Part shown: positions 1 through 10,410 of the stretch, piece after piece
Layout of the letters: each line of letters opens with the position of its first letter
How positions within the stretch are numbered: position 1 is the stretch's first letter
Notes under the pieces: generated by a model
What the model saw: only the letters and a program-made list of their open reading frames with translations
What the model was told of the DNA's origin: nothing
Databases searched by the model: none
Program-made: the position numbers and the translations under genes
Source: Chinchilla lanigera
Lineage: Eukaryota > Chordata > Mammalia > Rodentia > Chinchillidae
Length of the DNA: 64,000 nt
Assembly (NCBI RefSeq): GCF_000276665.1
Contig: NW_004955417.1
Location: 28,130,674-28,194,673 of the forward strand
Reading direction: 5' to 3'

Positions 1-762
1 GTGCTTGACAACATATTCTTATGGACTAGTTTCAGTTTCTTGCAATAATTGTTGAAATCCACAGACATCCCATTTGTTTAAATGAAAGCCATGCACAAAA
101 ATTACTGTTTGTTTGTTTTTTTTTAATTCAGTGCTGACCATTGAAAACCATCATGCTTGATATGGTGCAGAAGATAAAACGAGTATCACTAAAAATGCCT
201 TCTCTTTACGTGGTGCAATATGAACTCCACCGAGACCGTGTCTCGACATTCTAGGTGTGTGATGGCCCAGGCAAGGTTGGTCAAAGAAAGAATAAAACTT
301 TATTGAAACCGTTTCGCCTCCTGTGTACCAGCAACAGTTGATTTCATAGACCTAGAGTGTCTATGCCGCCCCTTAGAATAAACATTTACCATTTTCCTCA
401 TCCCAAGAGGCAGTCACGTGATCTTTTGTGCGTATTCCTATACAAATTATTTCTAATTTTAATAAGAAGGACATGACTGTATGGGATATTTGTACATACT
501 TGTCATTATGCAGTATTTATTTAAAAGTCGATGTGTTCTTTTTAATTTTCACATGTCTGCACCTCGACTTACGGTTTAGTTGTGTAAATAGCACTAAGCC
601 AGTGACCACTGCTGCCCTGTACATAGTCTGTTTTAATGCAAAGGGAATTCCAGTTGGAGATAAAAGGGCAGATGAGTCCTGTAACAAACACCAACTAATG
701 TAAATCAAATTCATTCTGGTGATGGTATTTAACACTTTAAATAAATCATTTTCTTTAACATG
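1..762 (+). other. Probable 3' UTR of the upstream gene (candidate RIMS2)
   Basis: This AT-rich stretch has no convincing coding frame. It carries AATAAA at 291-296, 377-382 and 740-745. The sequence turns abruptly GC-rich just after the last signal, as expected at the end of a transcript. In human and mouse the gene upstream of DCSTAMP on the same strand is RIMS2, a presynaptic active-zone scaffold, so its last exon is the natural candidate. No RIMS2 coding sequence is visible here, so the name is an inference from gene order only. The distance to DCSTAMP (about 30 kb) is shorter than in human or mouse. Confidence 0.45.
740..745 (+). terminator. Polyadenylation signal AATAAA, last of three in the candidate 3' UTR
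   Basis: A canonical hexamer is followed within about 20 bases by a T-rich stretch and then by GC-rich DNA. Cleavage would fall near 755-765. Earlier AATAAA hexamers at 291 and 377 could serve as alternative sites. Confidence 0.45.
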
Positions 763-2435
763 GTGTTCGCGGTGCCTTCTCTGCCTTCCCGTCTCCCGCC
801 CATGCCCTCAGCTCCCTCCTGACTCGGAGGGGACCTCTTTCCGCAACCCCCCAGTGCACTGCATGCCGCCCCCAGAAGAGCACGGGCCTGGCCGTCCCCA
901 CAGCGTCGCCAGGAGTCCTGCACGGGCGCTGGCCCCGTGTGGCAGCGGATGGAGGAGTGTCCTGCACCCTGTTCCTCAGTGGGGGCCGCCCGGCTCCCAG
1001 CTGCAGGTCCGCACAGTCTGAATGCCGATGCATTAGCGATCCGGCTCTTACCCAACCCTGCTCCATCACGGACGTGGCCGTGCCCTTCCGGCGTCCCCAG
1101 GCCCAGCTCCTGTGCTCTGGCAGAGAGTCAGACAGAAGCCAGGTGACACAGGGACGGGGTTTCACGCCTGTGCTTGAACACAAGGCAGGGGCAGGAGTCT
1201 CAGGCGCACAGGACGCAGGGCAAGGAGTGCAGCCCTCGTGGCGTCCACGGTGGGCGGGGACAGCCCCTGGGTGTCACCGGGTGGAGTGGGGCTGGCGCTC
1301 CTGTACTTTCCCCTTCATGCACTTGGGGCCCCCTGCCTCATCCATCTCACTGGGCTACGGGCTTCACTGTGCCAAGGAGGTGACAGCGGCACCTCTGTGC
1401 CCTGCGCCTGCCTTGGCCCTTGTCACCAGGAGCCCTGCTGACACTGGAATGAGGCGGTCCTGTCCTGTCTCAGGCTTTGGTTTTACCGGCCGCGTGGCCC
1501 TTGGCTCAGGCTGCTTGGCGTCCCCTGAGCACATCAACTTTAAAGGCTGGGCTCATTTTCCATTGGCGACTCTGGGTGGCCCATGGGCCCCTCGGCCCGG
1601 CAGACAGCAGGGACGGCAGGCCGCAGTTACACGGCGCAGCCATCTGCAGGGGCGAGGGGCCGGTGGACCAGGAGCAACAGCAAAGGACACGCTGCTCACA
1701 TTCGCAGGGCCCCTCGGAAACCTCGGCCTGCACATCCTGTGGTCCACACCTGACGCTGTCCCGTTCACTCACCAGCCCGGGTCCTGCCGGCACGTACACG
1801 CCTGCCCCAGACACGACACGAGCTGGGCGTGGAGGTGTGGGCGCCAGGGACTGCTGCAGGAGACTGCCACCAACAGGCTGGGGTGGCCCCGGGCACTTCT
1901 TCTCCCCAACCCGCCTCCCTGGGGGCCAGGGCTGAGCCCCACTCTCCTCGGTCCCTACTCCAGCACAGGGACACCCTCTGCGCCCTGTGGGACAGGGCCA
2001 GGCTTTTTCATCCTTCCCTCCTCAGAGGCATACTTCACAGGTCCCAGCCCTGCTTGCTTTGGGGCACTGTCCTAGCACAGCAGGGAACAAAACACACCCA
2101 GCCCTGCCCTCGGGCCGTCACAGTCCAGCAGGGATGACACTGAGCCAGGGGTGCGACTGACGGTCTTCCCTTCCCAGCCTGAATGAGGTGCCCTGGAGCA
2201 CAAAGCTTTTCACCTGGTCTAGACAGGGAGGCGGCTCTGTCAGGCAGGAGGAACGAGAAGGAACCATTCCAAGCGAAGAGAACTGCAGGCATGGTTTCGA
2301 GGGGGAAAAATCATTATTCTACCACTTTTTATTACCTTACATTATCTACGACAGTGGTAAGCACATGAAAAGTACTGCGTCCTGGGCTACTTCGGAACCA
2401 CGGAAGAGGTTTTGTGGTGGTGTTGTTATTCTTGT

Positions 2436-2540
2436 TTTCTGCGACAGGGTCTCACTATGTAGCCCAGGCTGCCCAGAATTTGAGGGCGTCCTCCTGAGTG
2501 CTGGGATTAGAGGACATGCCACCAAGTCTGGCCGGAATGT
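2436..2540 (-). repeat. B1-type SINE, antisense
   Basis: The reverse complement reads as a 7SL-derived B1 element. On + one sees the typical antisense blocks: a T-rich start, GGGTCTCACTATGTAGCCC, then CTGAGTGCTGGGATTAGAGG and a GCCACCA block. The copy is diverged. Confidence 0.8.
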
Positions 2541-4651
2541 TTTACTGAGAATCTAGTTTTGATTGAGACTTGGTGAGAGACCCATTTTCGAAGGAGATAT
2601 AAAGGCTGATCCTCTATGTACATCATCATACTTAAAATGCTCATCAGACTGCAACTCCATCCTTTATCCTAAGCTATCGAGTGCCCTCTGCCCTGCATGG
2701 TCCAACTCAGGGCCCAGCCCATGGGCGGTCCGGGTTCCCAGCCCAGCTGTGGCTGATGATCAGGGATGTCCTTGCTTTTCCAGGCAAACCAGAGCGGGGC
2801 AGGGTCCTGCAGGAGGTTCTGGGTCCTGACGCATGCATTGTACAAGGCTGAGCCTAATGAAACTGTAGAGCCCGAAGGAGTCCTCGAGGTTCCCTAGGAC
2901 AACCTCACAGCACTGGGGACCCTGGGGTGGCCCCCAGCCTCCGCTTTGCAAGTGGTTAGAGAATTTCAGGGCAATGGATCCAAGCTGACTCTAAATTTCC
3001 CTTCCAGTGTTTATACTTCCTGGGACGACCTCTGCCTTTTTGAAATACGTAGCAAAGGGCAGAAGGCACCTTCCACAGGATGATCCTTCCAATATTATAA
3101 ATTAGCGTCTACGACCCCCAACTCTTAGACAGCAGGACATGTTGGTGGAAAGTACCGGCTCTGCCACAGGATGCCTGGGATCCAGTATCTGCTCTCTCCC
3201 TACTAGCTACATAGGAGCCATTCACACTGAGTCTGTTTTCTCACCCGCAGAATGCGAAAGCATGGGGCAGCATGGTGCCTGACTCACGGGGTGCGGCGAG
3301 GAGGGAGTGGGGTGATGTGGGGAAGAGGCCTGATGCAGCGGGGGGCCAGCAGGAGGCATCTACCATGCTGTGGAGCTGGTTATAGTGATAACCGCAGGCG
3401 CCTCTGTTTATTTTTCTCTTCCCGGGCACTTTTCATTCCTTCAGCAACGTGCTGCCCGCTAGAAACCTCGTCTTGCCCGCCCTGCCCAGAATTAAGCAAG
3501 CGGCTCCAGATGTGCAGTGGCCCAGATGTGCAGTGGCGCAAGAAGACTGCTACAGACTCAGCCTCCGAGGGTGCCTCTGTCCCTGGCAGCCACCATCCCC
3601 CAGGTCTTTCGGGGAGCAGCCTCCTCACGCTGGCCTTGTGGGTTTTTATTTTTAGCCACCAAAAGGATTTAAAGCTTTCTTGGTAAATCTTTTTTATGGA
3701 TTTTCTCCAAAGTCACTGTGACTGTCCCCACCCAGCGTTCACTCGGAATTATGTGAAGTCTTAAGACTCCTCAGAGGCCTTAGCTGTCACTGTAGCTCCC
3801 GAAAACTCTGATTTCCTCTCATGTCGTCCACACTTTTGATAGAATATTGGCTAAAACACGGCTGAAGTCAAACTTGTCACTGCTCACCAATGACAACGGA
3901 ATCCCCAGTAAGTAGCTACCGTCGTGTGACACACACGAGCTTACAACATGACCTTAATATACATGAGCTGCATTCCTGAGTCTGCCTTGTGAGGTAAGCA
4001 TTTTTAATCTTCATGCCACAGCCACGAGAACTATAGTTCAGATCTTCTCCGTGATGTGACCAGCTCCCCCGTCTGAGGGCTGGCATGTCCAGGGGAAACC
4101 CGGCTCTCCTGACAATAGATCAGGTTGCTCAATCAATGGCGAAGCTGCTAGCAATTCACTGCACATTTCCAGTTTCCACCCATGAGGAAACCCACCAGGG
4201 TCTTTCTCACATGACCTGCTCTGTTTCTTGCAGTTTCCTCAGAGAGCATCTCGGAGCTAACAGATGAGGAGGGGGAGGAAAAGACTGCTGGCTGTCCTGG
4301 GGCGGCACAGGGGTTTCACAAACACCCGGGCAGGGCTGGGCCTGGAATGAGTCCAGGGGCATCTGCTCTTGTCCTTCCTTGTGCTCTGGTTGCAGATGAG
4401 AGAAACAGAATTAGAGGCTGCGGTAGCATTTCCACCACTGCCTCTGAGGAGTAGAAGGATCCGCCCACACACACCTCCCTGGACCCAAAGACCTGAAAGG
4501 CCAACTTGTGACCTGCAGCACTTTGCCAGCCCTGGGCTCTGAGCGCGGCCTCCGCCCTCCCTACAGCCCTCGCCTCCTCATGTGGTACCGATGGTTGAGG
4601 GTGGAGGTTACCGGCAGGCTTCTCTGGGTAATACTGTTTTTCTATATTATT

Positions 4652-4681
4652 TATTTTACCTCCTCCCCCTCCTCCTTTTCT

Positions 4682-4712
<31 letters not shown>

Positions 4713-4782
4713 TCTGTTCTTCTCCTTCTCCTTCTCCTTTTCTTCCTTCTCCTTTTTCTGGCCTACTTCCTCTTTCTTTCTC
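4652..4782. repeat. Polypyrimidine tract (CTT/CCT-rich)
   Basis: About 130 bases are almost pure C and T on +, made of degenerate TCC and TTC units. This is simple-sequence DNA of a kind that can adopt triplex (H-DNA) structure. The Ser/Phe-rich open frames across it are artefacts of the repeat. Confidence 0.85.
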
Positions 4783-4820
4783 AGTGGAATTATAGAATAA
4801 TAATTTTATTTTTTCCTAGA

Positions 4821-4971
4821 TTTTTTTTGAGATGGGGGGGTCTCACCATGTAGTACAGGCTGACCTTAAACTTGATTACGTAGCCCAGGCTGGTCTCAAA
4901 CTCATGGTGACTCTCCTGCCTCAGCCTCCTGAGTGCTGGAATTATGGGCATGGGCCACCACCCCCAGCCCT
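4821..4971 (-). repeat. B1-type SINE with internal duplication, antisense
   Basis: On + the element begins with a T run, then GTCTCACCATGTAGTACAGG, then a second similar block TACGTAGCCCAGGCTGG, then the right-hand B1 part ending in CACCACCCCCAGCCC. The two consecutive AGCCCAGGCTGG-like blocks show an internally duplicated B1, a form found in several rodent groups. Confidence 0.8.
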
Positions 4972-6007
4972 AGATTCTTCCTAGGCAGGCCATTATCACT
5001 GATGTGAGAGAATCATTCTTACACGCTCTGAACTTTTTAGACATCAGTCGAACTTCAGGTCATACGTCGACTCCCCCCATGCCTCGACTGAAGCGAAGTG
5101 TGTGGTACTCCTCTGGGTGTGCCCACTCTTTACACCTGAAACGAGTTTTCCCTTGGTTATACCAGGTTGGCTTGTCCCTGGACTGCTCAGAAAATCCCAC
5201 TTATATTCTCTGACCACACCTACAAAACAGGAGAAGGAAACCACCCCGCTCGCCGGCCTGCTGTGGGGCTGAGACCTGTGATGTCCACAGGACACGCGGG
5301 GCCAAGAGAGTAGAATGAGCGTCCCAAACGCCCGCTGTGAGCAGCATCCCAAATTGGCCGGGATACCCTGAGCCCCTTTGGTTCCTTTCAGGGCTGTGCC
5401 CCTGCCCTGCGACCTCCCCGGGCTGGCCCTGGGCAGCCTTGCCAAGCTGGCGCCTTCCTGAGCTGGAGGCCACTCTGCAAGCCCCCCACCCAGGCTTTCT
5501 GCAGAGACCATGCCCCTCTCAGGAGCCCCCCACTGTCTGGGAGGATCTGAGAGAAGACCCTGGGCTCCTGCCCCCCAGCACCTGCCCTGCTCAGAGAGGA
5601 GCGGGGCGCACGGGGCCTGGCATCACCCAAACTCAGGGATCCGGGCGTGCTGGGAGGGGCACTGCATCGGGGCTGGCTCCGTGTCCCTCAGAGTCGGGGA
5701 TGGGACAGGGAGCTCCAGAAGGTCAGGGGAGATGGGAGAAGGGCGACCCCAGGCCTCCCTGGGGAGAAACCCTGGCAGCGAGGAGAAAGCCCCGTGTTGC
5801 CCAGTTCATTCCTGGCTTCTGCCAGAGCTGTGGGTGGTAATTTTCGCTGCTAACACCCATGAAGCTTAACAGAGCAAAAAAGAAAAAACGCCCAGACAAA
5901 TAAAAACCAAAACAAAAAAGCCCTAAACCTCTGTGTGGAGCAGAGAGAAGAGGGTTGACGTCTTGGATACTCTGGATTTGACAAGCGCTGAGCAATTAAA
6001 AGTTGAT

Positions 6008-6065
6008 GGGCACCTGCCTGGCAAGCGCAAGGCCCTGAGTTCAATTCCTGATACCAAAAAAAAAA
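6008..6065 (+). repeat. ID-type SINE, 5'-truncated, sense
   Basis: The block CACCTGCCTGGCAAGCGCAA followed by GGCCCTGAGTTCAATTCC and an A tail corresponds to the 3' half of a tRNA-Ala-derived ID element, including the B-box-like GTTCAATTCC. The 5' part (A box) is missing. Confidence 0.75.
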
Positions 6066-6199
6066 GGTTGACGCGGTGAGACTTTAGGAACAAACCCGTG
6101 CCTCAGGCCTGGTACAGAAAGACTCCCAAATGCAAATCCAGAAGCCCCGCTCTTCTGGGCTTTCTCAGAGACCGGAAGCGATGGGATCCATGCTCGAGC

Positions 6200-6840
6200 C
6201 CTGATTGGGCAACTCTGACTTGGTGAGACCCGGGCTAAAAGCTGACCCTCAAACAGCACCACGCTTCCTCCATGATTTGAGAGAAACAGCGGGTGTCGGA
6301 GAAGGAGAGGGAGAAGGAAGCCGCGTGGGAAACGATGAAAGAGGAGAGGAAACGCCTCCAGCACCCTCCTGCTTGCCCGGGCTCGGGCTGCTTGCAGGCT
6401 TGGGGTTTGTCTCGCAGCGAGGGCGCGAGCAGGTGAGCGTGGGAGAACCAGGCGCCAGGGGGAAGCGGAACCGACGCCGGAAGCTTCCTATCGGGCTTCC
6501 GGGAAGGTCCGGGNNNNNNNNNNNNNNNNNNNNNNNNNNNNNNNNNNNNNNNNNNNNNNNNNNNNNNNNNNNNNNNNNNNNNNNNNNNNNNNNNNNNNNN
6601 NNNNNNNNNNNNNNNNNNNNNNNNNNNNNNNNNNNNNNNNNNNNNNNNNNNNNNNNNNNNNNNNNNNNNNNNNNNNNNNNNNNCCCGCACCCGGGCGTAG
6701 CGCTGCGCCTCTGCTCCTCCCGCGGAAGCTGGACAGGACCCGCAGCGGCCGGGCCAGCCGCACCCCCGGGGCGCGGTCCTCAGTGCCAGGGGCACCGCCT
6801 GCGCCTGGGGGAGAACCCCTGAGGGGTGCGATGCAGGGCA
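6200..6840. other. CpG-rich block interrupted by an assembly gap
   Basis: CpG dinucleotides are dense on both sides of the gap (CCGGAAG, GCGGAAG and CGCAGCGGCCGGGCC-type sequence), unlike the CpG-poor DNA around it. ETS-type CCGGAAG words are present near 6477. It could be a CpG-island promoter of an unannotated transcript or merely a GC-rich spike. No exon is evident. Confidence 0.5.
6514..6683. other. Assembly gap (170 N)
   Basis: A run of N lies inside the CpG-rich block. Open frames crossing it are meaningless. Confidence 0.99.
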
Positions 6841-6916
6841 CTCAGTGTGCCAGGACCTAGGGAGGCAGTTCTCGGGGTGCGGCCAGGCACGGGTGCGACA
6901 AGATTGTGGTGGGTGC

Positions 6917-7025
6917 TGGTTTTCTTTTTTTGGTTTTTTTCCGGTACCAGGAATCGAACTCATGACCTTCCGCTTGCCAGGCAGGCGCTGTGCCGCTGAG
7001 CTAAATCCCCAGGCCCTTGGTTTTC
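6917..7025 (-). repeat. ID-type SINE, antisense, with short target duplication
   Basis: On + a T-rich head is followed by CCGGTACCAGGAATCGAACT (B box in reverse), GCTTGCCAGGCAGGCGC and GAGCTAAATCCCC (A box in reverse). A short direct repeat TGGTTTTC flanks the element at 6917-6924 and 7018-7025, consistent with L1-mediated insertion. Confidence 0.85.
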
Positions 7026-7039
7026 CGTTTTCTTGCCTG

Positions 7040-9360
7040 TAATGTTTGCCGGGTTGATGCCTGCACCATGCTGGCCTCGTGAGCAGATAACTGGGCACGG
7101 TTCCTCCCTGGTTTTCCGAGTGGACTTTGAGCTGTTACTTCTTAAACATTTGGTAGAATTCACCGGTGAAGCCGTCTAGCCCGGAGGTTTTGATGTCAAC
7201 CTAAATTTGTTTATTAAATGAGAGGCTACTAGGTATACAGCACTTTGGGCTGTATTTTCCAAAGACGCTGTCAGTTTCGTGTAAGTTCCGCATTTCTCAC
7301 TATAAAGGAATTTTTAATATTTGTATCACTCTATTAATATCTGTAGAGTCTAAAGTTATTATATTCTTTTATTCCTGATAGTGGTGGTTTTTCTATGTTT
7401 CTTAAGTCTTGCTAGGGGTTTGTTAATCTTATTAATCTTTTCAAAATACCAGTTTTGGAATTTGTTTCATTTCTCTATCTTTGTTTTCTGTTTCACTGAT
7501 TTCAACTCTTTAATTACTTTGGGATTGATTTATTATTTCTTACCTCTAGTTGCTTTTGGATTGATTTTGTTTTTTAGTTCCTTAAAGTAGAAGCTTAGAT
7601 CAATGATTTTAATTCTTTCTTTTCCTAATGAAAATCTTCACATTATGCATTTTCTTCCCAAACTACTTCAGATGAATCCTACACCTGTTGGCTGTGGTTT
7701 CATTATCATTCAGCTAAACTGTTTTATTGTGCTTTGGGAATACCACTTGGAGTCACGGGCTATGTAGAAGTACATTCATTCCTAACATCTGGGCATTTTT
7801 TATCTTACTACCACTGATTTCTAATTAGTTCGTTTTGACCAGGAAACAAGCTATAAGATGTTGATCACTGGATATTTGTTAAAACTTCTTTTGTCTTCCA
7901 GCGTAAAGCTCGTGATGAGCTTTGAAGTGTGCTGGAAAACAGTGACCATTTTGTGGGTGCTGGTTTTAGTGTGAGTGCTTATAAATATTAACTGAGTTGA
8001 TAGTATTGTTAAAGTCTTCTCTGTCCATATTGTTTGCCTGTCAGTTAGTGAGGGAGAAGTGTTAAAATCTGCGGCTGTGCTTATCCGTGTGTTTGTTTCT
8101 TCTTGCATTCTGAACCTCTGTTATTAACTTCACCATATGTTACTGACACATCTTTCTGATTAATTGAACCATCTCTTATCATGCAGTGCCGTCTACCAAT
8201 GATCTTGAAATCCTCTGTGTGGTTGGACCAGGCTTCTTGATCTCACTGTTTCTGTACTGTGACTCTGAGCTCATTTGAGCCACTTTAGTTTTGTTTTGTC
8301 CCATTAGGTGGTATGTGGTTGGCATTTATTTTTTAAATCTAACCTGGTGGTTTCTGCCCCTTTCATTGAAATATTTAATTCATTTACATTTAATGTCATT
8401 ATTAATATGGCTGGGTTTAAGTATGTCATCTCCATATGCATTTCCAAGTGTTTCTGTCTACTTTTGCTTTTCTGTTCTTTTCCTGTCTTTCGGATTAATA
8501 CATTTCTTGATATTCCATTTTATTGCTCTGTTTGCTTTGTATTAATTTTTATTGGTGTGTCTAGATAGATTACGAAATCTATAGTCAACCTATTACTATT
8601 ACTGCCAACTTAGAGTTAATGTTTTACTATTTTAAATAAAATGTGAGATTACATTATTTCTTTTTGTTGTTTTTTTTTGTTGTTTGTTTTGTGGTACTGG
8701 GAATCAAACTCAAGACCTCATGCTTGCCAGGCAGGCATTCACGCCACTGAGCTATATCCCTGGCCCCTGAAATGTGAGATTACAATAGCAAAATTCTGTT
8801 CATTCTACCTATCCTTTTTACTGTTGTAGTCATTCAATTTGTCTACAGAAGTAGTGAAATGCCATAATACAATGCATTATTTGAAAATAGTGTTAAGTAC
8901 TCAGTTGTATTTCAAAGACATTAAGAAAAGATACTCTTGTACATTTCTAGTAATGTCCATTTTTCTATAATTTTCTCACTCATCCCTATAGACCCAAGTT
9001 TTCATTTGATATTTCTTTCAGTCTGAAGAATTTCCCTTAGTGTCTATTATAAAACACATTTGCTATCTAAAAATTTTCTAGGTGGTTATTCTGAAAGTAT
9101 CTTTATTGTACCCAAATTTTGAAGTATATATTTAATGGATAAGGAATTTGAATTTTAAAAGGCAGCATTCCATTGTCTGCCAGAATCCATTATTACAGAT
9201 GATAAGTCATCTGTTATTTATACTGTTTCCTTTTTTTAAATTTAAAAGTGTACTGTTGCTTTTAAGATTTTTCTCATCTTTGGTTTGAAGTGCTTTATTT
9301 ACATTGTACCTAGGTGTGCTTCTCTTTGTATTTAAATTAGGTGACTGGTAAATTGTTTGA
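7040..9360 (-). mobile_element. Old L1 (L1M-type) LINE fragment, antisense
   Basis: The + strand reads as the reverse complement of L1 ORF2 and neighbouring sequence. Near 7150 the block GGTAGAATTCACCGGTGAAG is the reverse of the conserved 'PDGFTGEFYQ'-type stretch at the start of the reverse transcriptase. Further along are the familiar T-rich antisense blocks ATTTCACTGATTTCAACTC (near 7490) and CATTTACATTTAATGTCATT (near 8383). Stops and indels break all frames, so no active protein is encoded. A younger ID SINE is nested within it. Confidence 0.8.
8639..8784 (-). repeat. ID-type SINE nested in the L1, with perfect 15-bp target duplications
   Basis: AAATGTGAGATTACA occurs at 8639-8653 and again at 8770-8784. 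Between them lies a T-rich tail and an antisense ID element (GGTACTGGGAATCAAACT, CTTGCCAGGCAGGC, GAGCTATATCCC). The perfect duplication and the nesting show that it inserted after the L1. Confidence 0.92.
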
Positions 9361-9529
9361 TCATGGCATGCTTTTGTCATTCTTTAAGGCCAGCCTATTT
9401 TTGTCTTGAATTTAGTCTTATAACACAGTCCTCACTCCCAAAGCATGATATTTCTAGAATCAGAATTAATGTCTGAAATACTCACTTTGGAATTCCAGCA
9501 TCCATGTGGTAGACTGACAACTGTTGGTC

Positions 9530-10410
9530 AACTTGTAACACCCAGCTGAACTGAACCAGTGTGGTGCTTGCTGGGTGTAGAGGGCCCACCTGAGGACTGT
9601 TGCCAGCAGCATAAAAGGGAGAACTGGAGAAGAAGAGGAGCTGTCAGAGAGGCTGTTGGTTCCCCTGGGTGCTGTTGGTTCTCCTGGAGGACCTTGTCCT
9701 CTCCTGGAGGACCTGCCTGCCGGCTCTCCTGATATGAATGCTGCTGTTCTCATCGTCAGAGGAGCTTGGGACCTTGCTGTCACTGAGAATGGCTGCGGTT
9801 CACTTTGGAGGAGCTCTGGTCCTCACTTTGAGCATCGCTTTCTGAGTCAGGAGGACAAGATGGCACACTGCCCAGTGTTCTGGAGAAGCTTGTTGTGCTG
9901 GCTTTCCTGATATAGACTCAGCTGTTCTCATTGTTGGAGGAGCTCAGGATCTTGTCACTGAGGATGGCTGTGGTACTTTTCAGGGGAGCTCTGGTTCTTA
10001 CTTTGAGTGTTGCTTCCTGGCTCCGGTGTAGATTCCTCAGCCTGCTAGCATAGATCCTTCATCCCACTGGCACAGACTTTCTAATTTCCACCACTGACCT
10101 TTGGGCCTTCCCAGCACAGATCCTTGAAATAGGCCTGCATGAGACATTGTCCTGGGCTCTTGCTCTCCAGCTGGACTCATGGGAGGCATTATTATGGGCT
10201 TGTGGTCTTCAGCTGGACTCATGTAGGACGTTGCTATGGGATCCAGGCCTTCAGCTGAATTCTTTAGTCCTTAGTGTGTGGGCAGATGTCCTGCACTCTT
10301 TTTGTATATGACTCTTTGGGTGACTATTATACAATAATCCTATAAACTGTGTTTCCTATACTGTTTCCCTTGCAAGCCCTGACCACAACATCCCAGCATT
10401 ACCTTTCAGC
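9530..10410 (+). mobile_element. Unclassified LTR-like block with an internal duplication
   Basis: A TATA-like CATAAAAGGGAG near 9609 is followed by two diverged tandem copies of a unit of about 175 bases. Copy one, from about 9727, carries CTGATATGAATGCTGCTGTTC and GGAGCTCTGGTCCTCACTTT. Copy two, from about 9903, carries the matching CTGATATAGACTCAGCTGTT and GGAGCTCTGGTTCTTACTTT. A T-rich, CCTATAAACTG-containing end follows near 10340. The architecture resembles an endogenous retroviral LTR with expanded R/U5-like repeats, but I cannot name a family and see no gag or pol frame. Confidence 0.4.

Larger units (their letters stand above)
771..6000. other. GC-rich intergenic region without recognisable gene
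   Basis: The region is GC-rich and carries long chance open frames (the longest runs 939-2075 on +). Their translations are rich in Pro, Gly, Arg and Ser, overlap other frames and match no family I recognise. Apart from the SINEs and pyrimidine tract listed separately, I see only a short direct repeat of about 16 bp near 3508-3538 and an A-rich stretch at 5873-5925. Confidence 0.6.

Noticed and set aside
939..2075. 378-codon open frame on + in GC-rich DNA
   Set aside because: Pro/Gly/Ser/Arg-rich translation with no recognisable domain; several other frames are open at the same place; no splice or promoter support.
4508..4800. Ser- or Phe-rich frames over the pyrimidine tract
   Set aside because: Simple-sequence artefact.
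6205..7098. Open frames crossing the 170-base gap
   Set aside because: They are held open by N and end inside an ID SINE; not coding.
7381..8568. Small hydrophobic open frames (Phe/Leu-rich) considered as small membrane proteins
   Set aside because: They are antisense translations of T-rich L1 sequence.
8639..8784. ID SINEs considered as tRNA genes
   Set aside because: They retain A/B-box-like words but have oligo(A) tails, target duplications and no intact cloverleaf; they are retrotransposed SINEs.
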